Source: JAKBCQ01 sp021807585
Lineage (GTDB): Bacteria > Planctomycetota > Planctomycetia > Isosphaerales > Isosphaeraceae
Direction of reading: 5' to 3'
Assembly (NCBI GenBank): GCA_027325115.1
Contig: DAHWFG010000194.1
Span: 1-29,405 of the forward strand
Length of the DNA: 29,405 nt
The notes under the pieces were generated by a model that made no database searches, was not told where the DNA came from, and was given only the letters and a program-made list of their open reading frames with translations. Shown piece after piece: positions 22,500 through 29,405 of the stretch (position 1 is its first letter; each line of letters opens with the position of its first letter). The translations under genes were made by a program, and so were the position numbers.

Positions 22500-24344
22500 T
22501 CAATCGAGATGAAACTTGGCGAGATGCCGTTCAATATCGCGCTTCGACATCGCCTTTTGTCCCTGTTTATCCAGAACAAACCGACCGAGAGCGAGCGCGT
22601 CGATATCGGTCGCCAAAAAGCACCGATACGCGTCGGCGGGCGATTCGACGATCGGCTCGCCGCGCACGTTGAAGCTCGTGTTGATCAGCACCGGACGACC
22701 GGTCAATCGATCGAACTCGCGGATCAACCGAGCGAACAGCGGATTCCGTTCGTCGTCGACCGTCTGAATCCGCGCCGAATAATCAACATGTGTTACTGAG
22801 GGAATCACACTCCGCGCGATCTTCCTTTGATCAAGCCCCCGAACCCGTTCCACGGCGCCGTTCGCCGCGATCCGCTTATCCGCGACGACGGGCGCCGTTA
22901 ACAACATATATGGGCTTTCATGCTCGGGAGAAAGCTCGAAATATTCACGCGCGCGATCGCGCAACACCGCGGGGGCGAACGGACGGAACGACTCGCGGAA
23001 TTTGATTTTCACGTTCATGATCGTTCCCATATCAAGCCCCCTGGGATCTCCCAGGATGCTCCGCGCCCCCAACGCCCTGGGACCGAACTCCATCCGACCT
23101 TGAAACCAACCGACGATCCTCCCCGCCGCGAGCGATTCGGCGACCGCCGCACACAACGCGTCGTCGTCGTCGTACCGCGTATAAACCGCTCCCACATCCT
23201 TCAAAAACCGCTCGATCGCGCGGTCGTCATAAACCGTCCCCAACAACGATCCCGCCTGCCGATCACCACCAAAAAGCGACGCGTCGCGCGGTCGATCCAG
23301 CAATTGATGATCAATTAAAAGAGCGACGCCGAGAGCCCCCCCCGCATCCCCCGCCGCGGGCTGAATCCACACGTCTTCGAACGGACCCTCGCGGAGAATC
23401 CGCCCGTTCCCCACGCAATTGAGCGCGACTCCGCCCGCCAAGCAAAGCTTGCTCATCCCTGTTTGTTGATAAACATGCCGAGCCGTCCGAAGCATGATCT
23501 CCTCGGTCACGACCTGAACCGAAGCCGCCATGTCGAGATCGCGCTCGGTCAGGTTCGTTTCGGGCCGACGGGGGGGACCGCCGAATAGACGATGAAACTT
23601 CGGCGCGGTCATCGTCAATCCTTGACAATATTGAAAATACGACATGTCCATCCGAAACGATCCGTCTTCCTTGAGATCGATCAGATGCTTGTAAAATAAA
23701 TCGACGTATTTAGGCTCTCCATAAGGAGCGAGCCCCATCACTTTATATTCGCCGCTGTTGACGCGAAAACCCGTGTAATACGTGACCGCCGAGTATAAAA
23801 GCCCGAGCGAATGCGGGAAGAGAAGCTGATGCGAGAGTTCGATCCGATTTCCCCTGCCGATGCCGAAGCTCGCGGTCGCCCATTCGCCCACTCCGTCGAT
23901 CGTCAAAATCGCGGCCTCGTCGAAGGGGGACGGAAAAAACGCGCTCGCCGCGTGCGATTCATGATGTTCGGCAAAAATGAACCGCTTGCGATACGCTCCG
24001 CCAAGTTCGTCGCGCATCAATTTGGGCAAGAAGAGCTTGGTTCGCGTCCAAAGGGGAGCGGCCTTGGCGAATGAGACGAAACCGCTAGGAGCGTAAGCGA
24101 GATACGTTTCGAGAAGCCGCTCGAATTTCGTCAGCGGCTTTTCATAAAACCCGACCCAATCGAGTTCCTCAGCCTTGATCCCCGCCGATTCGAGACACGC
24201 CTTGACCGCGTTGCGCGGAAACTCGTAATCGTGCTTTTTGCGGGTGAATCGCTCCTCCTGCGCCGCGGCGACGATCGTTCCGTCGACGATAAGCGCCGCG
24301 GCCGAGTCGTGATAATACGCCGAAATACCGAGGATCGCCGTCAT
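22500..24344 (-). CDS. NodU/CmcH-type carbamoyltransferase
   Basis: From ATG 24344 this is a 614-residue enzyme of the usual family length. The N-terminal Kae1/YrdC-like ATPase part begins ILGISAYYHDSAAALIVDG and has HHESHAASAF (metal and carbamoyl-adenylate site) and LTIDGVGEW. The C-terminal domain has GWFQGRMEFGPRALGARSIL, FRPFAP and NTSFNVRGEPIV. These enzymes transfer a carbamoyl group from carbamoyl phosphate, through carbamoyl-AMP, to a hydroxyl on a sugar or natural product. The frame is open 20 codons upstream, but the conserved N-terminus starts at the chosen ATG. With SxtJ downstream and no glycosyltransferase or biosynthetic genes beside it, the acceptor is unknown; it could be a surface polysaccharide. 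Confidence 0.95.
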   Translation of the reverse strand: MTAILGISAYYHDSAAALIVDGTIVAAAQEERFTRKKHDYEFPRNAVKACLESAGIKAEELDWVGFYEKPLTKFERLLETYLAYAPSGFVSFAKAAPLWTRTKLFLPKLMRDELGGAYRKRFIFAEHHESHAASAFFPSPFDEAAILTIDGVGEWATASFGIGRGNRIELSHQLLFPHSLGLLYSAVTYYTGFRVNSGEYKVMGLAPYGEPKYVDLFYKHLIDLKEDGSFRMDMSYFQYCQGLTMTAPKFHRLFGGPPRRPETNLTERDLDMAASVQVVTEEIMLRTARHVYQQTGMSKLCLAGGVALNCVGNGRILREGPFEDVWIQPAAGDAGGALGVALLIDHQLLDRPRDASLFGGDRQAGSLLGTVYDDRAIERFLKDVGAVYTRYDDDDALCAAVAESLAAGRIVGWFQGRMEFGPRALGARSILGDPRGLDMGTIMNVKIKFRESFRPFAPAVLRDRAREYFELSPEHESPYMLLTAPVVADKRIAANGAVERVRGLDQRKIARSVIPSVTHVDYSARIQTVDDERNPLFARLIREFDRLTGRPVLINTSFNVRGEPIVESPADAYRCFLATDIDALALGRFVLDKQGQKAMSKRDIERHLAKFHLD

Positions 24345-24610
24345 ATCGTCGTTCGCGGGCGGTGGACGACGCCCGCTCGAATTCCACGGTGAATCATCAA
24401 GCACATCGAGCGTCGATAACGAGTGTACCAGCGACTCCGCTCAATCGTAACAGCGATGCAACTCCCGAAGATTGAACGAAAGCCGACCTTCGGCACGATT
24501 GTCCCGAACTTCTCGATAAGCATGCGGACAAAAACCGCGACACACGCAAAGGAAATAGGTTAAAATGATCGTGTTCGGTCGGATTCCAATCGACCGCGGG
24601 AGAAGATCGG

Positions 24611-25762
24611 ATGGCCAAATACCCGCTCGACAACGTTGAAATTCAAGGCTTCAGGGGCCTGAAGGTTCTTCGTCTTGAAGATCTCGGCCTGATCAACATT
24701 CTCGTTGGAGAAAATAACTGCGGGAAAACGAGCGTGCTCGAGGCGCTGTCGATTGTTTGTAACGCTGAAGATCCCAACGAATGGATCAGGATGGCCGGCA
24801 GAAGGGATTTCGGTTGGCTCGATGAAACGCGATTAATAACGATCAGATTTGCTTTCTTTAAATCGCAACCCGATTTCCTTTCCGAAGGAATAGAAACTCT
24901 CACATGTCGAATGAAATGCGAAGGAAAATATCCGATTCGTTCGCTTCGCGTGGAGTTGAAAGACCTCTTTCGAATTTACGACAAGAAGAATCCGGGTACA
25001 TTTTACGACGAACCTAAACGACTCGATCCCTTTTCTCCATCGAATGATATTCTCAAAGGCATTGAAATAAAACATTATATTGAAAGTGTAAATAGCACGA
25101 CGAACGAATCCGAATCCAATCTTAAGCATTCCACCGTACCGACCATAATATGGGATAGAGGATTTATTGACACGATTTCAAATCATGTATATTCTTCGAG
25201 TAAATCTGCATCAATTACGCCTGTTTCCCATCATCTGCATCATGTGCAGGTGTACTTTAAATCCATGACGGCTTTCGACGAATCCGTACTACAAACCAAA
25301 GATTTATTACAGATATTTGATCCTGATGTTATCGATATCCAGTTGGCGAGTTTTCTCACAAATAGAGCGACTTTATACATCAACCACAAAGAGCTGGGGA
25401 TCGCTCCGCTCACCGTATTTGGAGACGGCATGCGGAGGGCGGCGTTAATCGCCGGCGCTCTGATTCATCTTCACGGCGGCGGCGTTCTGCTGATCGATGA
25501 AATCGAGGCGGGGATACACGTTAAAGCTCTGAAGAAAGTCTTTGCTTGGCTCGTGAACGCCGCTCGCGAATTGAACGTGCAGGTCTTCGTAACGACGCAC
25601 AGCCTGGAGGCGCTGGACGCGATCGTCGCTACGTCTTCGGATCACCTCGAAGATACCGTCGCGTATCATTTGAGTCCGTCGGCTAACGAGACGCGCGTGA
25701 AACGTTATTCGGGAGAACTGCTCAATCGAATCCGAGGCGAGCGCGGCCTCGACGTGAGATAA
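24611..25762 (+). CDS. OLD-like AAA (AAA_15/AAA_21) ATPase, candidate defence protein
   Basis: This 383-residue ABC-type ATPase has an N-terminal FRGLKVLRLEDLGLINILVG strand pattern. Walker A is GENNCGKTS (residues 33-41), a signature-like GDGMRRAALIAGAL lies at about 273-286, Walker B is LLIDEIE with Asp296/Glu297, and the switch histidine is His330 (TTHS). This order is typical of OLD, RecF-like and AriA/PARIS-type ATPases. It lacks its own nuclease domain, which is supplied by the TOPRIM protein starting four bases after its stop. The middle (about 90-250) is AT-rich and poor in the CGATCG words of its neighbours, suggesting acquisition. GGGAGAAG precedes the ATG, and TAAAAT at 24561-24566 could be the -10. 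Anti-phage defence is inferred from the pairing. Confidence 0.9.
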   Translation: MAKYPLDNVEIQGFRGLKVLRLEDLGLINILVGENNCGKTSVLEALSIVCNAEDPNEWIRMAGRRDFGWLDETRLITIRFAFFKSQPDFLSEGIETLTCRMKCEGKYPIRSLRVELKDLFRIYDKKNPGTFYDEPKRLDPFSPSNDILKGIEIKHYIESVNSTTNESESNLKHSTVPTIIWDRGFIDTISNHVYSSSKSASITPVSHHLHHVQVYFKSMTAFDESVLQTKDLLQIFDPDVIDIQLASFLTNRATLYINHKELGIAPLTVFGDGMRRAALIAGALIHLHGGGVLLIDEIEAGIHVKALKKVFAWLVNAARELNVQVFVTTHSLEALDAIVATSSDHLEDTVAYHLSPSANETRVKRYSGELLNRIRGERGLDVR

Positions 25763-25765
25763 TTC

Positions 25766-26545
25766 ATGAAGAAATACGGGTATATTGTGGTCGAAGGGCC
25801 TCACGACGTCGAATTCGTCTCCAAGATCCTCTCCCCTTTTAGATTTAAAACCATTCAATATATCGATGATCTTGATCCGTTTTTTCGCGAACTTATTCCA
25901 AGGGTGTTTCCGATTCCTCCACAGGGCGATATATTAAAAAGAATACCTATTCCTCTTTTCATTGAAAACGAAACCCACTCGATCGCGATTCATAGCGCGA
26001 ACGGCGATTCACGACTGATTGATACGATCGAAGAAAACAACAAACTCCTTGATAAAGATAAAATAACAGGCGTCGGCATTCTGCTCGATTCCGATCAAGT
26101 GTTGGATCCTCAGATAAGATACAGTAACATAAAGAAAAGATTGGAGATCAAACAATTCCACCCCGCGGATTCGGCCGGATTAATCACGGACGGACCGCCC
26201 AAGTTGGGCGTTTACATGCTTCCCGATCATCAATCTCAAGGAACGCTCGAGGATCTGCTTTTGGAATGCGCCGCAATCGTTTATCCCAATCTCCTCACAA
26301 GCGCTCAAACACATATCAAAAATGCGGAAGATGACGGCGCACTTAAAGAACCCGACCTCGAGGATTTTCGCAAACCCTCCGGTCGGAAAAAGGCGGTCGT
26401 GGGATCGATCGCGAGCGTCTTGAGGCCGGGAAAGGCCGTTCAAGTTTCCCTTCAACGCGATCGTTGGTTGCGAGACGAAACGCTCGATATTCCACGAGTG
26501 AAAGCGTTTCAAAATTTTCTTGTCAACTTATTTGAAATACAATAA
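25766..26545 (+). CDS. DUF3226 TOPRIM-like protein, partner of the AAA ATPase
   Basis: This 259-residue protein has the TOPRIM pattern: Glu10 in VVEGPHD and the Asp-x-Asp pair Asp108/Asp110 in GILLDSDQ. Both are metal-binding in OLD-family nucleases and topoisomerases. LGVYMLPDHQSQGTLEDLLLE (about 147-167) and the preceding GLITDGPP match the DUF3226 family. Only three bases separate it from the ATPase gene, so the two are probably translated together and work as a complex, with the ATPase sensing and the TOPRIM subunit cutting nucleic acid. In PARIS the partner is instead DUF4435; in OLD proteins both parts are fused. Codon use is AT-rich like its partner. All predicted catalytic residues are intact. 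A non-defence role in repair or RNA processing is possible. Confidence 0.85.
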   Translation: MKKYGYIVVEGPHDVEFVSKILSPFRFKTIQYIDDLDPFFRELIPRVFPIPPQGDILKRIPIPLFIENETHSIAIHSANGDSRLIDTIEENNKLLDKDKITGVGILLDSDQVLDPQIRYSNIKKRLEIKQFHPADSAGLITDGPPKLGVYMLPDHQSQGTLEDLLLECAAIVYPNLLTSAQTHIKNAEDDGALKEPDLEDFRKPSGRKKAVVGSIASVLRPGKAVQVSLQRDRWLRDETLDIPRVKAFQNFLVNLFEIQ

Positions 26546-26581
26546 AGATAAGAATTGATTATCGACGACTCGGCGGCGCCC

Positions 26582-26817
26582 TCATTCCGCTAAAGCCGAA
26601 CCTCGGCGGAAATTCTCCAATTCTCCATCATTCCGCTCGATCGATCGCGTGGTTATCCCCGTCCAATCTTCAATCATTCCATCCCGAGTCGCGGCGTCGC
26701 TCAACATCGCGTCGATCAACGGCGCTCCCAGGCCGGCGAGCTGAGCCCGCGGATGCTCGGGCGACGCCTCGGGATCGAACGCGATTTTGATCGTCGTCGA
26801 ATCGATCCATAAATCAT
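26582..26817 (-). pseudogene. 3' remnant of a larger gene, possibly SNF2-type helicase
   Basis: About 78 codons on the minus strand have host-like codon use and read DSTTIKIAFDPEASPEHPR, then AQLAGLGAPLIDAML and SDAATRDGMIEDWTG, to a stop at 26582. Upstream the frame runs straight into a mobile-element-like inverted repeat and then into sequence without coding character, so this seems to be the C-terminal end of a gene that lost its main part. The stretch ending in LGLG-x-PLIDAML-like order recalls the region after the helicase core in SNF2/DrmD-type proteins (GHPLxxAL). That resemblance is weak and from memory. No start codon or ribosome-binding site of its own is convincing. Confidence 0.4.
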
Positions 26818-27036
26818 GGCTCTTCCGCAGAATCTGTGGGTGGGAAAACAGAAAACCGGCGTGCTTTCCCGGCTTTTCAAGGAGATTCCAGCGTGTTCGA
26901 GGTCGTAGTTTGACGTAACCGAAAACACGGCCTGAATCCGATGCCCTTGCGAGATTGAGTATTTCCGTCCCCTCCTGTCGAGCCTGAGCCGAGCCCGGCC
27001 CCAGAAATTGCACCCACAGATTCTGCGGAAAAGCCA
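26817..27036. mobile_element. Putative MITE with 26-bp terminal inverted repeats (ISL3-like ends)
   Basis: Left end 26817-26842 and right end 27011-27036 are inverted copies with one mismatch. The inner 20 bases are identical: TTCCGCAGAATCTGTGGGTG at 26823-26842 and its complement at 27011-27030. The ends begin GGCTCTT/GGCTTTT, which resembles ISL3-family termini. The element is only ~220 bp and contains no transposase, so it would be a non-autonomous derivative or a deletion remnant. Clear 8-bp target duplications are not seen (TAAATCAT to the left, AAAGAATT to the right), which suggests decay or rearrangement. It abuts the gene remnant at 26582-26817. Confidence 0.6.
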
Positions 27037-27265
27037 AAGAATTATACCTATCATATTCCATAAAATTACATTTTATATGAATAAGAACCAATGAGCGGCC
27101 GAGCCGTCCTGAATCCGAGCGCCGGCTGCTTCGCGTCGGCGTACCCGCGCGTTCAAAAACGCACCCGGTCGATCGGCGTTCTCGAGCGGATCGAATCACA
27201 AATCATGACAACAAATCGATCATTATATATTAACACAAGATTAATCTTTTAATATTTGATATTAT

Positions 27266-27658
27266 TTATGAACCAAGAATCAGGGCGAGCAAGTGGGCGA
27301 CGTTTCGATGCGCCTCGACGGGATGTCGGAGTGGAAGTTCGGCGTGCAAGCGATATCGGCTACGCCGCCCGAGGCGCTCGATCTCGATATAGCGACCGTC
27401 CTTCAGATCAGTCACGATCCGTTGGACGGCTCGTTCGGTGATGCCGACTCGTTCGGCGATCTCGCGAAGCTTGATCTCGGGATCGCGCGCCAGAACCAGC
27501 AAAACGTGGGCGTGATTGCTCAAAAACGTCCACGACGGTTTTCGCGCACCGGATTCGATCGGTTCGGTGGAGATCCGAACGGCGCGTTCGCTTTTCGCCT
27601 TGGGTTCGGATCGTTCGAGGTTCGCCTTCGGCGACTTCGTATCAACATGACGAGGCAT
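27266..27658 (-). CDS. Winged helix-turn-helix regulator linked to dabA
   Basis: This 130-residue protein has a basic, Ser/Glu-rich N-terminal tail (1-40). A winged helix follows: TFLSNHAHVLLVLARDPEIKLREIAERVGITERAVQRIVTDLKDGRYIE (about 44-92, the HTH being LREIAERVGITERAVQRI). The wing is IERLGRRSRYRLHAE, and the end is RHPVEAHRNVAHLLALI. It resembles MarR/ArsR-type regulators with a single domain. Its ATG follows the dabA stop codon directly, so the two are co-transcribed. This makes it a plausible regulator of the DAB inorganic-carbon system, but no ligand-binding residues are obvious. Nothing but AT-rich DNA follows its stop. Confidence 0.85.
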   Translation of the reverse strand: MPRHVDTKSPKANLERSEPKAKSERAVRISTEPIESGARKPSWTFLSNHAHVLLVLARDPEIKLREIAERVGITERAVQRIVTDLKDGRYIEIERLGRRSRYRLHAELPLRHPVEAHRNVAHLLALILGS

Positions 27659-29405
27659 CTACATTATCTCCCAGCCGCTCTCCGATACCCAAAGAGCCGT
27701 CTCCGGTCGGTCGGGATCGAGTGCGAATAAGCGAATCCAACCGTTCTCAACCAGTTGTGAAACTCCGGGCGCCGACCGCACGACTCGCTCGATTTTCTCT
27801 CGACTCGCTTCGACGACGACCTGGAGCCTGATCGGCTCGTGAAACCAGCGGCCGTCGACGTCGCGGACCGACTGCAAGGCGAGCCCGGTCCGAAGATCTC
27901 CGCCGTTTCCCAGAACCACCCCCAAAGATCCGACACGGTTGTGGATCGCTTTATCACCCGCGCCGAAAGTCGAATTGTCGACCGTCGACGCAAAGTACTG
28001 AAGATTAATCCAAGACGCAACGACCACGGGGGCCGAGAGTATCATCGACAAAACCGAATCGTCGTGATCGATCGACGAGTCGTACTCATGAAGAAACACG
28101 CGTCCTTTTAGATCGGCGCCCCTCGTTCGCGACCGACGAGCCGCGATAAACGCGGCGTTTCGCGAAAGCCCCCATTCGGGACGAACCTCGGACCAGTCGT
28201 TCGCTCGGCGACGCAAGATCCTCTTAAGCACGCCCTCGGGAGCGTGATCGAGCCCGAGCGATCGGGCGCGCTCGACCCGCACTTGCGCCGACGCGTCTTC
28301 CAGCTTGGAGATCAGTCGATCGAGTTCGTCGCGACGTTCGGGAGGAACGAGATTCCGATCGAGCGAACGAACGTCGTCGGTCGAAGTGTCGTGAACCGCC
28401 GGAACGAAAAGGACGTCGTCGGGGACTAAGAAACCGCGAGCCGAAAGCCCCGAGCGAACTTCCGGATCGTTCAGAATGGCCGCGGCGACGCGAGCGTTGA
28501 TCGCCCCCCCGTACCCTCCGCACGCCCCGCAGTGAAGACCCGACGCGTGCGGGTTGTTCGTACTGTTACCAACATGTCCACATAAGAGCACAATGCGAGC
28601 GAAACGTTCGCCGAAACCGATGTTCTTAAGAATCGCCGCGGCGAGATCGAGCCGAGCCTCGCGAGGAATTCCTCGACCCTGATCGTCGGACGCCAAATCG
28701 ATCGGTTCGGTCTCCTCGGTGCGATCGTCGCCGAACCCGACCGCGGCCGTGTCTTTCACGATCCGCAGGCCGTAAAGAATTCCAAGAATCTCGACGAAAG
28801 AAAATAACGACGCCGGAGCGCTCTGGATATGATTAATAATCGAATCCAAAGCTTTCCACGGCGTATTCGCCGAGCCTTCGAGGGAGAAGCTCGGTTTGAT
28901 CAGAACGGGACAGCGAGACGTCGCGTCCGATTCGGTCTTTAAACCGAGGGGGACGCCGAAAAATCCGGCGAATCCAAGAGTTTCCACGTCTTCATTGCGG
29001 ATTTCGAGCGCTCGTCGCAACGGTTCGGAGCGGACGTCGATGCAAAAAACCGCCTGAACTTCGGGCCTTTCACGACGAGTCGCCGCGGCGGGGGGTCCGA
29101 ACTCGCCGATCAATCGCCGCATGAAACCGTCTTCAAGAGCGTTTTGAAAAACGAACCGCGTCGATTCGTCTTCCACCACTCGCTCCCCCGCGCCGAGATC
29201 GTCGTCGCGATCCGCCCCCAAGACGCCGCGCGAGAGGGATCTCCGCTTAATTGCGATCGACTCGCCGTTCGACCGCGACGCGAGCTCGTTCACGGAGACG
29301 TCCATGCATAAACGGATCGCGAGCAGATCCAGAACCTCGCCGGGGTCGCGCGGGTCGTTCTCCCAGGCTATTCGACGAAAGTAAGAAGCCCAGCCGTAAA
29401 CTCCG
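27659..29405 (-). CDS. dabA: DabA (DUF2309), inorganic carbon accumulation subunit; 5' end outside the window
   Basis: The reading frame stays open from 29405 to the stop at 27659, giving 581 visible residues; the internal ATG at 29305 is not the true start. Upstream of it the frame reads GWASYFRRIAWE and LDLLAIRL, as expected for this family. The beta-carbonic-anhydrase-like zinc site is present: FCIDVRSE (Cys, Asp two residues on) and GHVGNST...GLHCGACGG. Here the His-to-Cys distance is 15, the same as His524-Cys539 in Halothiobacillus DabA. DabA with the membrane subunit DabB couples a cation gradient to one-way CO2 hydration, raising cytoplasmic bicarbonate. dabB would be expected to the right, beyond the edge. 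A regulator gene follows with no gap. In a heterotroph the likely use is anaplerotic carbon supply. Confidence 0.93.
   Translation of the reverse strand, partial: GVYGWASYFRRIAWENDPRDPGEVLDLLAIRLCMDVSVNELASRSNGESIAIKRRSLSRGVLGADRDDDLGAGERVVEDESTRFVFQNALEDGFMRRLIGEFGPPAAATRRERPEVQAVFCIDVRSEPLRRALEIRNEDVETLGFAGFFGVPLGLKTESDATSRCPVLIKPSFSLEGSANTPWKALDSIINHIQSAPASLFSFVEILGILYGLRIVKDTAAVGFGDDRTEETEPIDLASDDQGRGIPREARLDLAAAILKNIGFGERFARIVLLCGHVGNSTNNPHASGLHCGACGGYGGAINARVAAAILNDPEVRSGLSARGFLVPDDVLFVPAVHDTSTDDVRSLDRNLVPPERRDELDRLISKLEDASAQVRVERARSLGLDHAPEGVLKRILRRRANDWSEVRPEWGLSRNAAFIAARRSRTRGADLKGRVFLHEYDSSIDHDDSVLSMILSAPVVVASWINLQYFASTVDNSTFGAGDKAIHNRVGSLGVVLGNGGDLRTGLALQSVRDVDGRWFHEPIRLQVVVEASREKIERVVRSAPGVSQLVENGWIRLFALDPDRPETALWVSESGWEIM

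Noticed and set aside
26582..27199. Intact 205-residue minus-strand protein
   Set aside because: The frame passes through both inverted ends and the inside of a mobile-element-like unit; only the last ~78 codons look like real coding sequence.
29303..29305. ATG as the start of dabA
   Set aside because: The frame is open to the window edge and the upstream residues (GWASYFRR, LDLLAIRL) fit the family, so the true start lies outside.

Overview
The window looks like chromosomal DNA of a planctomycete, most likely of the Isosphaeraceae/Gemmatales type. The reasons are the high GC content, the very dense use of CGATCG/TCGA words, a giant PVC-type cytochrome c fusion (beta-propeller, HEAT repeats and a C-terminal CxxCH domain), several exported proteins without clear relatives, REP-like GC-rich palindromes, and long gene-poor gaps. 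This is a judgement from gene content; no 16S rRNA or other marker gene is present.

Layout, left to right. (1) 154-1142, minus strand: an ECF sigma factor overlapping a one-helix membrane protein that may be its anti-sigma partner. (2) 1477-2790, plus strand: three very small genes. Two encode paralogous exported ~80-residue proteins; the third encodes an Arg/Ser-rich protein with a strong ribosome-binding site and a clear terminator. (3) 2801-3811: an array of three ~110-bp REP-like palindromes, then about 700 bp in which I see no gene. (4) 3812-10098, plus strand: an AsmA-like envelope protein and the PVC cytochrome fusion. (5) 10384-17999: a divergent ArsR regulator, an exported DsrE-like protein, and a complete tripartite RND efflux system (TolC-like channel, membrane-fusion adaptor, inner-membrane pump). 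Back-to-back promoters and a dyad lie between the regulator and the DsrE gene. (6) 18103-24344, minus strand: an exported HEAT/TPR-like protein, a short-chain dehydrogenase, a Cys-rich exported protein, an SxtJ-like membrane protein and a NodU/CmcH-type carbamoyltransferase. (7) 24611-26545, plus strand: a tightly coupled OLD-like AAA ATPase and DUF3226 TOPRIM pair, more AT-rich than its surroundings and probably an acquired anti-phage module. (8) 26582-27036: a gene remnant abutting a ~220-bp element with 26-bp terminal inverted repeats, probably an ISL3-like MITE. (9) 27266-29405, minus strand: a winged-helix regulator directly abutting dabA (DUF2309), which runs off the right edge.

The two most system-like loci are the ArsR-DsrE-RND cluster, which may be a sulfur- or thiol-responsive efflux system, and the ATPase-TOPRIM pair with its neighbouring remnant and MITE, which may be a small defence island.
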